A DNA stretch of 64,000 nucleotides. Origin: Ciona intestinalis (taxonomy: Eukaryota > Chordata > Ascidiacea > Phlebobranchia > Cionidae). The DNA lies in assembly GCF_000224145.3 (NCBI RefSeq), contig NC_020166.2:1778976-1842975 (forward strand). The letters are read 5' to 3'. Positions 1 through 12,770 of the stretch are shown here, piece after piece. The notes below the pieces were generated by a model, which searched no databases, was not told the origin of the DNA, and saw nothing but the letters and a program-made list of their open reading frames with translations. Each line of letters begins with the position of its first letter. Position 1 is the stretch's first letter. The position numbers were made by a program, and so were the translations under genes.

Positions 1-3000
1 TTACATCCTCGTTGTCAGTGATGATGAGACCAATGTAGTAAGGTAGAATCGCTACAACGTCTATAATGCTCATGACGGATCGTAGGAATTTACATCGGTT
101 TGGTGAAGCAAAAAGTCTCATGAAGTATTCGACTGTAAATATCATCACACATGCCGTGTCCAAGCAAAAAAACGTCAGCTGATATCTTTCGCCACACTGT
201 TTGACTTCAAGCGTTCCCGGCATCGCTCCGCACGGCACGGTCTCGACTATGTTAGCAAACACGGAAACGGCAATGAAAAACCCGGTCACATAATAAAACA
301 CAAGCGCTGGGGTGCTGGTGTGGGGATTCTCAAACGCTCGCCACATTCGCTTCCTAAGAGATAAAGCGGGAGGCGGGGCCTTTCCAAGAGCAGGTCCTCC
401 AGGAGCATCGCTAGCATCGTCAACTAATCGTTCATCGTTTTCTCTTTTACGATCTCTGTAGTCCTCATAGCAACAATCAGCTATCATCTCCGGCAAAATA
501 CCGAAGAACGCCAGCTCGTCATCAATAGAACTGATGCATTCTGTCCGCGGAAAGTGCATCTTTCCTGTTCTATAGAAACTTAAAATATGTCGAAAGATCT
601 CGGGGTCTCGGTCGAAGAAATATTCTTTTCTATCGTCGTCGTAGAAAAATTCTTTCTCTTGGCTCCCTAACATTGTATCTGGGAACTTTTCGAGTGTGTT
701 CTTCCACGTTTGAAACCGTCGCCCGCTAATATTGAGAGTGATGAGTGTGTCTTTTGTTTTACGTCGGTTAAACGGGATGGGGGGTAGGTTATTGGTAGCA
801 ACTGGAACCCAACCTAAAAAAAACAAAATAAAAGAGTTAACGTATTTTCTTATTTTTTAAACTTTGGCAGTCAAAATGCTACTTCAGTTCCAAGTTATAA
901 CGACTGTCGTTGTCCTCTCATAGACTAGAATAAAACGTGACATCATATGAACGTTTTCTCTAAACATCTTTTAAGTCAGGGATTTACGAGGCAGTGCAAA
1001 CTAATACAATGTAGTGTAAATGTCATTGCTGTGACACATAAGGAATCAACAATAACACTATAGGGAATATGTGGATATATTTTACATCAGCTTTGCCAAT
1101 AGATCTCAACGTATTTCTCTGCTATTGATTAAACCTCACGATGTGACGTGTTCTCTGTATCTATAGACGGATATATTATGAATTTTACATTGCTTGTAAT
1201 GGTTTCGAACCCTGTAAGTTTCTAACAGTTGATAATTACATACAAACTGATAAAATAACTTATAATATTAAGGTATGCTGTATCTTATTTTAATGCAATA
1301 TCATAAGTTTCCAACAGAGTCCAACGTTTTTACATAGAATTATTAAGTTTAAGTTAATCTTTCGTGATCTCGGATTAATTCTGTAATTCGCACCGGTCCA
1401 GAATTAGCCGAATATATATTACTGCGGGTAAGGATAAATTGCACTTAAGTACATGTTTCATAGTCGTGTTTTGGACAAATATAAACACTCTATTCAAATC
1501 GTGGGGATACCGGTATATAATTCTGTTAATGTTTTTCACCAAATTAAACGATAAAAGATAATGAAACCTTGTCCCATCTAACCCCAACCTAATATACAAT
1601 GTTAAATTGACAAAACATGCTCAAGTAATGGTTTAGGTGTAAACGTATATAAGCAATATAGCATACACGAATTAGTTTATAGTTATATATAATGTACAGT
1701 ACTTTAAACAGATAAGTTTTGATATATTTAAATATCTTAGTAATGCTACGCATCTGTTCGCTTAGATGTGTCATACATAGTACTCCAATTAGTGGTTTGG
1801 TCGCTTCGTAAAAAAGAAGGAAAAAATTCTTAAAATCACCGTGACCAAATAACTAGACTTCCGTGAAACCGAACACCCGTGTTTAACGACCGTCGTTGCC
1901 CCGCCACGCAATCAAAAGTCAGTTTTTTTATAGGTTAAGTAGGGTGGGGTAAGATCCGTTTGTTTTGCTTACTGTTTTTATTCAAGCTATATATAGTACT
2001 GTGGGGTAAGACGGGACACCTTTCGCACTCGAAACATTCCGATTGTGTTTTAAACATATAACACGTTATGTTTTATCGTCGTAATAATACGGTTATATAT
2101 TTCTTAGAATGTCCTTTTTTACTACCAAAGAAGACGGAAAAATTAATAAAAAAATACAAAAAATAATAACCCATACTATTAATGTTTAAAATATCACCGA
2201 AGGGGCAAAACCTAAAGAGAATAAAGGGATAGACAATCTTGCTCTAACCTACATATTTAAAGTTATAATGGCCCGCGTTGCATTACAGTAATTTACCTTC
2301 TTTTCACCGTGCATTCATTTAAGCTAAACGAATAATTTATACCCCTGTTGTATTATCATTCTCGGTGTGTATGAGCAGTCTTTATAACGTGCATAGGAAC
2401 CCAGGATGCCGGCAAAGATCTTAATAAGACCTCATGAATAATGCATAGCGGATAATATCATTGATTGAATGTGATTTTGGTGGAACAAAGTTGCCTTAAA
2501 AAGGGATATAGCTCCACGCAATATTAAAGGCGGAAATAAGATTACAGAGATAAATAAAATATTTTTCGCCGTTGTTTTCTCAACTGTTATATTGCTGGTC
2601 AATCGGTTGTATTCATTATCAGCCAAATGTTTAATAAATACCAACGTTCACCACAAAGTTAGACACTTATGTTTAGAATATTATGGCTGTCGTTGCCCGC
2701 CACGCACATATTTCTTAAATACAATTTTGTTTTGTTTATTGAAGTATATAGTATGACTGAAGTAACATAGTTTTTCCCTCTTTTTTTATTGTGCAATTTG
2801 GTATTAAAATTAAAAAAATTATACAGTCTTATGTTACTGTATCTTTTGCTCTAAAGTATTTTGTTAAAACACGATTATGAAATATGGATGTTACGTGTTA
2901 GCGGTGTTCATCTTTTCCCACAGTACTATACTTCGTGCCCATTTACACTAAGTATATGATTTATCATTATATTGTGGTGTCGGTGTGGTTTCTAATGCAT

Positions 3001-6000
3001 GATCACGCCACAGCGTGCTTTAAACGTGATGAATGGCTTGTACACGATTTTTCTTTGATGTACCTAACCACTATAATCCCATCAAATCCATTCCCGAAAG
3101 AAAATGAATTGTAAAAAATTGAATTGTAAAAACATCTCCCAGCCCCATCAAGTGTTGTATTATTGTGCATTTAAACTTAATAAGTTCAAACAGGATGCTA
3201 AATGTTTTTTATCGTTAACACCTGAAGTTGTCTTAGCCTATAATGTATTTTCACGTTTTTTTAGGTCTAAGTGTTAAGATAACGAATACTATATCATACT
3301 TATACTGGTAGCTTGTCTCTTTAGTTATAGTAATGTGCAAATTGATTCACTAAAAGAACGTCGTTAATCGTAAACAAACTGGGTCACAAAATATGGGATT
3401 TTATGTGGCATAATTATCCATCTTACCCAACAGTATACAATGTTATATACGAAATGAGATATTATACAGTAGGGTGGGAAAGAGCGGGACACCTTTGACA
3501 CATCTTACCCGAATATTCTTATCGTGTTTTAAACATTTACCAATGGTTTGTGGGAGTCATATGGATACGATTTTAAGATTTTTTGATCGTTCTTTGTTTA
3601 CTACTAAATGGGACGAAAAATGAATTGATAACTCATTCCATCTTCCCCCATTATACTTAAAATACAAGGGCAGCTTCATTATATATGCTGGGCAATGTAT
3701 ATAGCAATTGGCATGAAGCAGAATTAGTGGTCGGGCCAATTAAAGATGGTCCAAGTAACAAAACTAATTAGAATGGACAGAGGGCGACCTTAGGTTACAG
3801 GATAGGAATAAAAGATCGTAAAACGACAGAGAATGACCGGCATGGGCAATCTGGTCAATGAATGCGACCGTGGAGAGTAAATTAGCCAACAGGAGGCCAG
3901 CAGGCCGTGTAATTATACAACTCATTGGAAACTTTAATTTTCTGTTAGAGTCCCCGATACTCGTGGGTCGATGCAAGCATTGGTTCCGACGCTTTAATTA
4001 AAATCAAGATTCCACTAGCTAGCAATTAAAACGAACGAACGGGACTCAACATACGAGTAATGATACTAAATGCACCCTGGTTTAACTTTACAAAGGTTAA
4101 TGCTACAAACGACCCGTATGGAGTCAGCTAAACTCAGCATTGATCTAAAGGATAATTATTTCTACTCTGTCCGCCGAAAGTCGATTTCTGTTCGGTCCAA
4201 AAATCGTTTTCAGGGAAATGCCAACGGAAGAGAAAAGCCGGGATTTCCGTTCAAGATCTAACCGCAAAAATGCGGAATTTTCGTGATTAAAATGCAAATT
4301 CTTGAAGCGACCATCAAAGTCAAAATAAAGAATAAATGTAACTTAGTTATTCTCCTGTGGCGTAGCAATAACAGTCGTTATAGAATGGGTGGACTGTTTC
4401 ATACATCTCAAAATAGAGTGTTAGTGTAAAAGCGTAACAGCTAGACAAAACATTGTTTACGAACTTTTGCAGTATGAAATTATCGTCATAATTTAAGACA
4501 CGTGACGAAACACAACTCCGGTTTAAAATTACGTCGACGACCATTTTCGATAGGTGTGGCATGAAGTACATGGTTGTAATTAACATAAGTAGGACGGGAT
4601 GGATCGCCATTACCAGCAGAAAACAGCACAGATCGTTATAAGATCGATATGATTCATATTTTAGTCTTGTCCCGGGTACTCTAAATTGGACAACAACTGT
4701 TGTATTGGTGTGTGGTGTCATCGGAATATTATGGGGTTAATGGCATGATCCAGACCTCGAAATTCACGGTGGCTTGACGGCATTCGATGCAACCAATGGT
4801 CTATTATGGAATGTTCAAATCAGCTACACAGAGAACAATTATCAACAAAGTTACATAATCGGGCACGGTGTGTATGAAACAGAACATGTTATAACGACCG
4901 TCGTTGCTCGCAACGCGAGGACAAAAATGTCATTTACTCGAAACCGGGCAGTTTTTCGAGATCCCCCTACTTTTACACTCACTAATTATTTCTGGCCCAG
5001 GCTAATTTACAATAACCTTCTAATGTCGCACTTTGCTTTACTTTTATAGCCTTACAAATATTATTCGTGGGTGGTAAGATGGCCCATGTTTTCACTCTCC
5101 TTTATCCTCCCATTTGGTAGTAAACAGAATATTTACAACATTCATTATACTGTATTTTAAAAGCCGAAAACCCATGCATGACCACCGGGCTGGAGCCATG
5201 TTCATTATCGTTTTAACTTAAACACGGTATAAATTTATCAGCCATATTCAGCTATCTTGAGCTGTTCTTTACATTATAATGCATTCACCGCAATGTATAA
5301 CGTTGTTTAATGGAGCATAAGGCAGACACCTCGGCCTCTCATATCTCCTTCTACACCATCGATCGTTTTCGGGCCTTGGACGGCGTCAGTAATTAGGTTT
5401 CAATTCTAGCGCGGGCGTCGAAATGCAATTAGTTTTCCACCCAAGTGTCGCTGCGTTGTGTGACCGAGATCATGCTGTGGTGAGGCTTTAACAGATTACC
5501 GGGTGTTAGGCGTGTCGGATATCGCTCAAACATTATATCTTGTGCTGGTGGTACAAGTCCCATACCCGGCGGTGTGATAATGGTGTACATGGAGCTAACG
5601 GACAATGAAAATTATATAAATATTTTAAGAATTGCCAACCGTTAAAGTAATAAGTTTACCCTTTGATATGAAAGAATATAACTCTAGACACATAGTACTG
5701 TGGAGTAAGATGGGTATACCGTTAGCATGTAATACCGAATATTTCTTAATCATGTTTTAACAAATACCAACACAAATCGTGGGGATACGGTTATACAATT
5801 CCGTAGATATCTTTGTTTACTACCAAATGGAAGGATAAAAAGTAATAAAAACATAAACCACTTTACCCCATATATATCCAAAGAGACTCTAAACTGTATA
5901 TTAGAAATACTTTGTCGACTTTAGCATGATTCAAATCATAATTACGATACAGTTTTGATTTTCAAGAAGATTTTTTTACACGATTTTTACTTAATGTATG

Positions 6001-9000
6001 TTATAGGGCCATGTATGTGGTAAAAATAAGTTTCTCGACCGTTTGCGTCACTCAGTTAAAGTAATAATCAATAGTTCAACCTATTTAAAGCAAAATGAGG
6101 AAACTGCGATGCCGTTAATAATACAAACTGACATCTCTAAATGAAAAGCTAATTGTTTCCAAATTCTAATCAGGATATGGCGTATACAACTCAAGATGAC
6201 CTCACACTGTTTACGTCATAAATATTTTTTATCACGATTTGGTAAATAACTTTATAAAATACTGTGGGGTAAGATGGATCCCGGTAACACATAGTATCCT
6301 ATACTGTAATTGTGGTTTTGAGCGCGAGGACACGGTTATATAATTCTGTCAAGATTCTTTGTTTACTACCAAGTGAAACAATAATAAAATAAAAGCATGG
6401 GCCACTTTACCCCTACCTACTGTACGAGCTAAACATGTTAAGATTAAATGCCAAAAACTTGTTATAAACCTAATGGCAGCAACATGATAAGCGGTCTATG
6501 TTTTGCTGTAATTCTAAAGTAAACAACGGTGCAACCTATGATTAAAACAAACCTTAATTCAGCCGTTTTAACAGGCGCAAATAGGTAGCTTGATTTTAAC
6601 TTCATTATTTAATCATTTGTAAATTCTCCTTTTGTTAAAATGTTTGTTCACTTTCGCCGGAGGTTGCAATTTAACGATAAAAGTCCAGCGCTACATCAAT
6701 AATTTAAAAAGGAAGCAAAGAAGCTGTCGTGCTGCAATCAATCACTCAACAAATAAACCAACGATAAGTTTAAACGAGCAGAATGCAGTAGGTACATGTG
6801 ACCTTTTAAAATACTCTCAGATTTTTTTCTCTGTCGTTTACATCATTGAAACCAATCGTAACGTGTGAAAAACACTATACGGTACACTGTTTGGCGTTTA
6901 TCCCAAAACCGGTGTATTGTTATATCTTAAAAACGGTACGCCATTATATACCATACGAAGCAGTACACTATTTCACGTTTATAATTTATAACACAAAACG
7001 GTACACTGTGGCGTTTGTACAACGAGCCGTTTATCTTATCGTACAAAACGGTACACTTTTATATCCTATATACTAAGCCGCTCTAAGCGGTACACTAATT
7101 TGTCATTTATTCTTCAAAGTGTCTGTTAGCCACAAGACAATTTAAATATTATGAAAATTTTTATTTACTTGGTATTTGTGTTCTCTAATTGAGATAAAAT
7201 GTTTTAATGCAAATTCATCCAAAAATTTCCTTCCACTAAAAAATAAATAATTGAATTATTTGTATATTTATATGCAATAAGCATATTATGTTGTTCACGA
7301 TATTCAGTACTATATATAAACAGGCTATAGTACATAATTAGACTAGTCAATAGAAATGTTTTACAAAAGCATTCGTTTGTTATTCACAGAACAATACGGT
7401 TTACAAGCCCAAGTTCTCTATATAGCTCTATGCGTTTCACACGCGCTAATAGGCGTAAGCACCAGCGCCTATTAAAACTAATTGGCTTTCGCGTTCAAAA
7501 GTGCGTGTAGGTTTTATACCACCACCACTACGTCTGGGTATTTTGGCAACAAATGTATCATAGCCGTGTATTGTGCTTAACTAACGATATTAATCAACGA
7601 TGCTACATCCAGGGAATAGTGGAGGTGTATATATAATATATTTACGCTGATGGTGCTTTTACAACAGTGGCTGTAGCCCGCTCGTGAAGGTATAGAACGA
7701 ACGTGGCTCGGCCATAATAAATTATTCATCTCCATCGTCAACGGCAAGAGACAGGCTGAATAACAGGGCAGGAGTGATAACGCGAAGACGTCCTAAAAGA
7801 TTTCTGCCTTTCGTCGTGGCCAATGTATTAACTAATATAGCGTTGCGGGTAATAGGAACATTAGACTTTATTTTAAGAAAACAAGACACTGGCCGTCCCA
7901 AAATAACCAAGCTATCGGCAGCTCGTAACTGGGTCAAGGGAAAACTCTTTTACAAAGACCTCTTGGTTAAACCTTTTTAAAGCCTATTGTAGCGGTTGTG
8001 TCTTGGGCAAAATTATTCTTTTAATTACATAGTGATCGTTATTTATCTGATTTTTTTCAACGCACTGTGAATTCTCTTCCTATGTGTAGATTAGATTATC
8101 GAAATAGGACACTTCTTGCATTAAAATGTTTTAAAATTTTTGATCTTTTATTTAAAAGTTGGTAAAAAGTATTTTTAGCTATCGTATAGTGAATTACTTT
8201 GTTTAGTAGAATTTAAAAAAAAACTGCCTGTAGAAATGAAAAAAACACAAGTACCTTTTTTGCACAAGTAATTAAATTGTCATGTTGCATTTAATTCAAT
8301 ATTAAAATAAGCAATTGAATGGGGTATGTATTAAATTAACGCTAAATTAAATACATAGATATAACATATTTGGTTATGGAGTGTAATGATGCTTGGTTAT
8401 GGAGTGTAACGTTAAATAGTTATAGTAAATTTTTAAGTCTGAAAACTTTATTATTATATATATTAGGGTGGGGTAAGATGACTCATGTTTCAGTTCTCTT
8501 CATCACCTTTTTGTAGTATACAGAGAATATTTAGATAAATGTATAACCGTATAGACTCTGAACAAGCCGTTTTAATAGTTAAAAACACGACTAGGAAATA
8601 TAGAATATTATGTTCGAACGGTATCCACCTTTGGGTATGTAATAAGTGCTATGTAATAAGCACAAATCCATGTTCCAGTGAAAAAGTCCGATACTGATTG
8701 GGAAGACGTTTTGTAAGGCGTTTTGACAGGTGCTGTGGCGAGGACAGGACACGGTAATTGCATTTAGGGCGAAGAGAGCGACATAAACCCGATACTTGAG
8801 CAATTTTAACGACGCCTGTACTTGCGTTATGTGGTGCTATTAATGTCTGGATATTATAGCTTCAAACAGGTAAAAAGGTAAAGACGTTTACGTCACTACT
8901 GTGGTAGCCCTGCAATAACAACAGCCGTCGTGGTTGACCTTAACAAGTAGTGCACGACGTTACGGCTTAACGCACATCACGTTTATAATTATAAGAACAT

Positions 9001-9063
9001 ACGCCACATACCTATAGCTGCTGCCCTTGCAAACGGTAGCCAAGCTGCTACTGCTGTTGCCAT
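1..9063 (-). CDS. KCND: Voltage-gated potassium channel Kv4/Shal alpha subunit, 5' part (partial)
   Basis: This codes the N-terminal half of an A-type voltage-gated K+ channel subunit, which forms tetramers in the plasma membrane. Exon 1 is 9063-9012 (17 codons plus one base) and exon 2 is 813 down to the window edge, about 288 codons in all. Exon 1 reads [17 protein letters not shown] and splices in phase (G|GT) to GWVPVATNN, matching the Kv4 N-terminus that enters the pore or binds KChIPs. Exon 2 holds the T1 tetramerisation domain with the Kv4-type zinc motif (H-x5-C, later CC), the RAFENPHTS linker, S1 ([20 protein letters not shown]), S2 ([16 protein letters not shown]) and S3 ([15 protein letters not shown]). 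The last bases code DNEDV followed by an A, so either the exon continues or a GTAA donor lies at 4-1. S4, pore and C-terminus lie outside. The donor (GTATGT) and acceptor (T-rich then AG) of intron 1 are both good. Kv4 rather than Kv1-3 is clear from the exon 1 peptide. Confidence 0.95.
1992..2181 (+). mobile_element. MITE copy, GTGGGGTAAGA subfamily
   Basis: About 190 bp starting TATAGTACTGTGGGGTAAGA and ending near CCCATACTATT. It has the family's internal landmarks in order: GTGTTTTAAACA, TACGGTTATATA, and TTTACTACCAAA. The right terminal repeat is eroded. Confidence 0.75.
3465..3658 (+). mobile_element. MITE copy, GGGTGGG subfamily
   Basis: About 195 bp from TACAGTAGGGTGGGAAAGAG to CCATCTTCCCCCATTATAC. 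The ends are inverted repeats, and ATCGTGTTTTAAACA and TTTGTTTACTACTAAATGGG lie inside. Confidence 0.85.
4340..4460 (-). repeat. SINE 3'-tail fragment
   Basis: The reverse complement carries the SINE tail string (TTTGAGATGTATGAAACAGT, then a segment like TATAACGACTGTTATTGC). The tRNA-like head is missing. Confidence 0.5.
5692..5875 (+). mobile_element. MITE copy, GTGGGGTAAGA subfamily
   Basis: Runs from ATAGTACTGTGGAGTAAGAT to CCACTTTACCCCATATATA. Inside lie GTTTTAACAAATACCAACA, GATACGGTTATACAATTC and TTTACTACCAAATGGAA. Confidence 0.8.
6259..6424 (+). mobile_element. MITE copy, GTGGGGTAAGA subfamily
   Basis: Runs from ATACTGTGGGGTAAGATGGA to GGCCACTTTACCCCTACCTA, about 165 bp, with a central deletion relative to other copies. 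GTTTACTACCAAGTG is retained. Confidence 0.8.
6870..7100. repeat. Decayed tandem repeat built on CGGTACACT
   Basis: CGGTACACT occurs four times exactly, with at least two variants (CGGTACGCC, CAGTACACT), over about 230 bp. The sites are usually preceded by AAAA and followed by GGCGTTT or TTTATA. It is not part of the MITE or SINE families. Confidence 0.55.
8459..8641 (-). mobile_element. MITE copy, degenerate
   Basis: Left end TATTAGGGTGGGGTAAGATG. The interior reads in inverse orientation (TTTTGTAGTATACAGAGAA, GTATAACCGTATAGA), ending near GGTATCCACC. The right terminus is eroded. Confidence 0.65.
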
Positions 9064-10661
9064 CGCCTTTGATCTTCGTACTTGACAGTATTGGCTATGA
9101 ATCCGTGGGTAATTGAGCTTTCATTTGAACAAAAGTGCTGTCATTTGTGAAGGTATATCAAGGCTGCACATTCCAACTATAGTGTCTATTTTACTGTGAA
9201 TCCTATAAAAGAAACTTATTAGTTTTAGTTTTCCTCGGTACACAGAGTCGAGCTATTCAGCGTCCTACTTTGTTTATGTTTTTGCTGTACTGACTGTTGT
9301 ACCACTAGCCCTATTGAACGAGCCTGTCGACCAGAGACAACGTCCCAGGTCTTGCTCTGCGTAATTACTCGTTCTATTGATTGAAGTTGGACGTTGGATT
9401 AGGAAAAATCGAAGAACCATTCTCGTCGCAGCAAAAGTCAAGGCTAATGACCAAGTCTTGCTATTCTCTGTACTTTTGCTTCTTAGAACGGAATGTAGCT
9501 CGACTGCTATGCCTAGTTCCTAGTACCAACACTGTAATTACCTTGAAAATGAGATAATATAACCTTACATGCAGTCGTACTGCCTTTTTCCCGAACATTA
9601 CCGTAATACCGCCTATTGTTGAGCTGTCGTTTCGTTTCAATTGCTGGCCTTCGCTGACTTAAATTTCGTTATTATGGCTTACAATGTAAATCTCCTCGCT
9701 CGTCACTATTGCGTACATTTTGTGCGTGGAGCCGACTTTTCTCATATGAAACTTACGCAGACGAAACGACGAGAAAGAAGGCGAAACGGAGACAGCGGCG
9801 AACGATAAAAGAAACAAAGATCGCTTGTTCTCTTACGCCCAACAGCGTAGTTAACTCTCTCCTCACAAAATACGTTTTGGGGAACATTTTGAAATATTTA
9901 TTTTTGAACTTCACCAGTTTTTTTTTACAAATCAACAAACATTTAAAATAATCCTGGCTACTAAAATGGTCCCAATTTGGTCTGTTTCAAAAATAGACTT
10001 TAACATTCGAAACCAAACACTATTTTCCACTTAAACACATATTACGTTCATACATTCTAACGGCTAGTAGTCACGCTTTTATTCGAGATTCGTCTCAAGT
10101 AGTTTTTACCCGAAGCGTGTTTTAACGACCTTCGTTTTGCTGCCAATTCCAATCTTTCCGTTATTTTAATAGTTCGACCTTCGCTACTGTATTCTAGGAA
10201 ACAAACAAAAAGTATCTTATTCTAGCCTTGCTTAACCATTAGTTGTAACGTACGTCTCATTCACTATCCCTTACTAGCTCAATAGCACATTTGCAGTCAC
10301 ATAAGATACGTCCATGCCCTATCTCGTAAGGCTGCAATTAAACATAAAATATCAAAACGAATCACTTATGTTGCCCCGTACCCATCGGCCCGTTGACGAT
10401 TCTTTTGTTTGCTCGTATAGCTTTCGATATTACGTTATTCTCGCTTCTATTAATATCTAGGCCCTACCACCATTCCCTTATTGCAATTCAACCTCCCTAG
10501 AGACCCATCACTCGTCCATGCAGCCTACATACAACGCATATCTATGCCACACGTTGGTACATCGGCCAAATAGATTGAGACGGAGAGCTTGAAAATCAGA
10601 TTTTTTCTGCAAATGTAGAGGCGTTATATTCCAATGAGACCAATTTAGTTTTTAGGTTAAG

Positions 10662-10850
10662 TATAGTAGGTTAGAGTAAGATGTTCCATGTTTTCTCTCA
10701 ATTTTATCCTCCCATTTGGTAGCAAACAAAGAAAACTTACTGAATTATGTAACCGTAGACCCGTAGCTTAAAAGGAACGTTGTCAATTAATAAAAAAAAA
10801 ACATCAGAAAATATGTAATATTATGTGCTAGTGGTATCCATCTTACCACG
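10662..10850 (-). mobile_element. MITE copy
   Basis: Runs from ATAGTAGGTTAGAGTAAGAT to GGTATCCATCTTACCACG. The interior is in inverse orientation (CCATTTGGTAGCAAACAAAG, then ATGTAACCGTAGAC). Confidence 0.8.
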
Positions 10851-11242
10851 CGGACCCAATTACGTCTAACAAGGGCTGTGTTCTCATAATTACTCGCGGG
10901 CAACTGAGTATGTAATTTAAAGCCAATAAAATGCTTGAGCTATTTCAGTGTTAATAAATTTATTCTGATTGAAAATCCATTCATTTATCGCGGAAAGCAG
11001 TTGTTGTTACCAATACGCACAGATATACTACAGTATACGCTCGCTCATATTATTATTAAATAAAACTTGATTTTATTTTGTCAGTTACAGAATGTTAATA
11101 AGTAAAAACGATAACACTAATAAGACGGCATTCGGTAAAATACATCATAGCATATAACCGCTTATTGGATATTATTTTATGTGTGAAGCTTTGGGGTTAA
11201 AAGTTTACGCTGTATAAGTTACAGTTCGATGTAATACATATA

Positions 11243-11444
11243 TATAGTAGGTTGGGGGAAGATGGGACACCTTTTCGTTCTATTTTCTCGTTCCGACAAT
11301 TGGTAGTACACAAAGAACATTCAGAGAATTATAAAACCACATCATCACGACTCCTATAGACTGTTGTTATTTGTTTGTAACATCATCAGGATATTTAGAT
11401 ATTATGCTCAAGGTGTCCCATTTTCTCCATGGTAGCCTACTATA
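11243..11444 (-). mobile_element. MITE copy, GGGTGGG subfamily, near full length
   Basis: About 200 bp. TATAGTAGGTTGGGGGAAGA opens it, and AAGGTGTCCCATTTTCTCC with GCCTACTATA closes it. Internal landmarks are inverse (TTGGTAGTACACAAAGAACA, ATTATAAAACCACATC, ATCAGGATATTTAG). Confidence 0.88.
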
Positions 11445-12717
11445 CATTTTTAACTGTTCTTTTCAAAACAGAAAGCTGTAGCCATGTTACTATGCTGTAC
11501 TAGTCGCATTAATCTTTTCGAATGCAAAGAACAAATAATTAAAATAAAATAACAAATACAGGAGAGTTGGCGGCAAAACGACAGTCAATAAAACCACGCT
11601 AAATCATCTCCTTTTAATATTTTAATTTTCATACTCGCCGACTGTACAACGGTGTTAAAGAGCTCTTCCATTTTATAACAAATTAATAATATCGCCATCT
11701 AATCTTATCGTGCCTATGTTTCTGTGCATTTTAGTGCTTATAAGTAGGTATAATAGCTATAGGTAGCTGTCGGTTGTAAAATTTAATCGCATTTGCACGC
11801 ATGGTCAAGTAGTAATAAATTTATTTTATCTTCTGCATATGAATTGGTCGCCGCGGTATCTCTTTTGTTGTTGTGCGATTACCTGCATCATACTGTGGAC
11901 CTGGTTTTGAACGTTGCAATACAGTTAATGATATTTAACCCCCATTGGGCACGTAAGCCTATGTGACCTTGGATAAGGTAATTGATTCAAACCAGTGGCT
12001 ACTTATCAGTTGGCCAGATTACCAGCCATTTAAATCAAGAAAGGTTCATTCGACCTCAGCTCTGTTGTTTGGTTCTAAAGGGCTTTAATTTATAGCGTAA
12101 CTATTGATCATTTTTAGATCATATTAACCTAATAGTTCTACAGCAAAAATCTCATGTGAGCTAATAAAGTAATAATATATAGTAACAACTACCACTACGG
12201 TCCCCTAAAATATTGTTTCAATTATTGGCCCCCGCTATCGGCGGCAGAGGGACGGCTTGGGTTGTTATAGCAACTGTTACTTTTTTGTTGAAGGTGAATC
12301 TTTATTTAATCGATAGGTAAATGACCAAAGTCTATATTAGGTCATCGTTTAGCAATTTTAACTAAACATTTGATTAAAAACTGTTTGTATCCAAGCAAGT
12401 ATTGCTACAATATAATGTATGATTTTTTTATAAGCAAATTTTAATTTTGAAGTGTTATTAGACTTTGTTTGTTCATCTATTTTGTTTTCTTATAAATAGT
12501 TATTTTAAAGTTGTTGCTCTTTAATTTACTTCGGTTGGTGAGCTCTTATAAACAATCAAAGTTCATATATGTACAATGCACTCTGTATACTTAACATTAA
12601 AATTAGTTAAAGTTATATTAAATTATGTCTGTATAGTCAGTCTTTTTGATTTACCTATTCTTTAATACCGTAATCGAAGAGACAAATATAAAAATAATTA
12701 TTATAAATTTGCATTTC

Positions 12718-12719
12718 AG
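12718..12719 (+). promoter_or_regulatory. Candidate 3' splice (trans-splice) acceptor upstream of creatine kinase ATG
   Basis: TTTGCATTTCAG ends 51 nt before the ATG, and I see no obvious upstream exon. Tunicates add a spliced leader to many mRNAs at such sites, but a cis-spliced 5' UTR exon would look the same. Confidence 0.35.
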
Positions 12720-12770
12720 CTGTTTGTAGCATTCTTAGTGTTGGTTGTAGATAATTAGAACAAACCAACA

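Larger units (their letters stand above)
814..9011 (-). other. Intron 1 of the Kv4 gene (8.2 kb, repeat-rich)
   Basis: No convincing exon is seen here on either strand. The intron is AT-rich and holds five MITE copies (1992-2181, 3465-3658, 5692-5875, 6259-6424, 8459-8641), SINE tail fragments near 2640-2710 and 4340-4460, and a decayed repeat with CGGTACACT motifs at 6870-7100. Its size and position make it a plausible place for regulatory elements of the channel gene, which is inference only. Confidence 0.85.
9064..12770. other. Divergent intergenic region between Kv4 (minus) and creatine kinase (plus)
   Basis: This 3.7 kb should hold both promoters. About 9064-10560, upstream of the Kv4 start, is less AT-rich than its surroundings and free of the window's common repeats, which suggests long 5' UTR or proximal promoter for Kv4. 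MITEs occupy 10662-10850 and 11243-11444. Nothing else recognisable was found at 11450-12700, which is AT-rich. Confidence 0.7.

Noticed and set aside
4040..4290. Repeat-free patch in the Kv4 intron with a short ORF
   Set aside because: It may be conserved noncoding DNA, but a single sequence gives no support and the ORF has no recognisable features.
4347..4721. 124-codon minus-strand ORF with hydrophobic stretches
   Set aside because: Its 3' third is a SINE tail read in antisense, and the rest matches no family and has no splice context.
7722..7980. Overlapping ORFs of about 70 codons on both strands
   Set aside because: Both are open together, with no recognisable motif, start context or partner exons. 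The composition fits chance.
9709..9951. 80-codon ORF with a Lys/Arg-rich stretch
   Set aside because: No family similarity. It lies upstream of Kv4 in probable 5' regulatory DNA, and the basic run comes from A/G-rich sequence.
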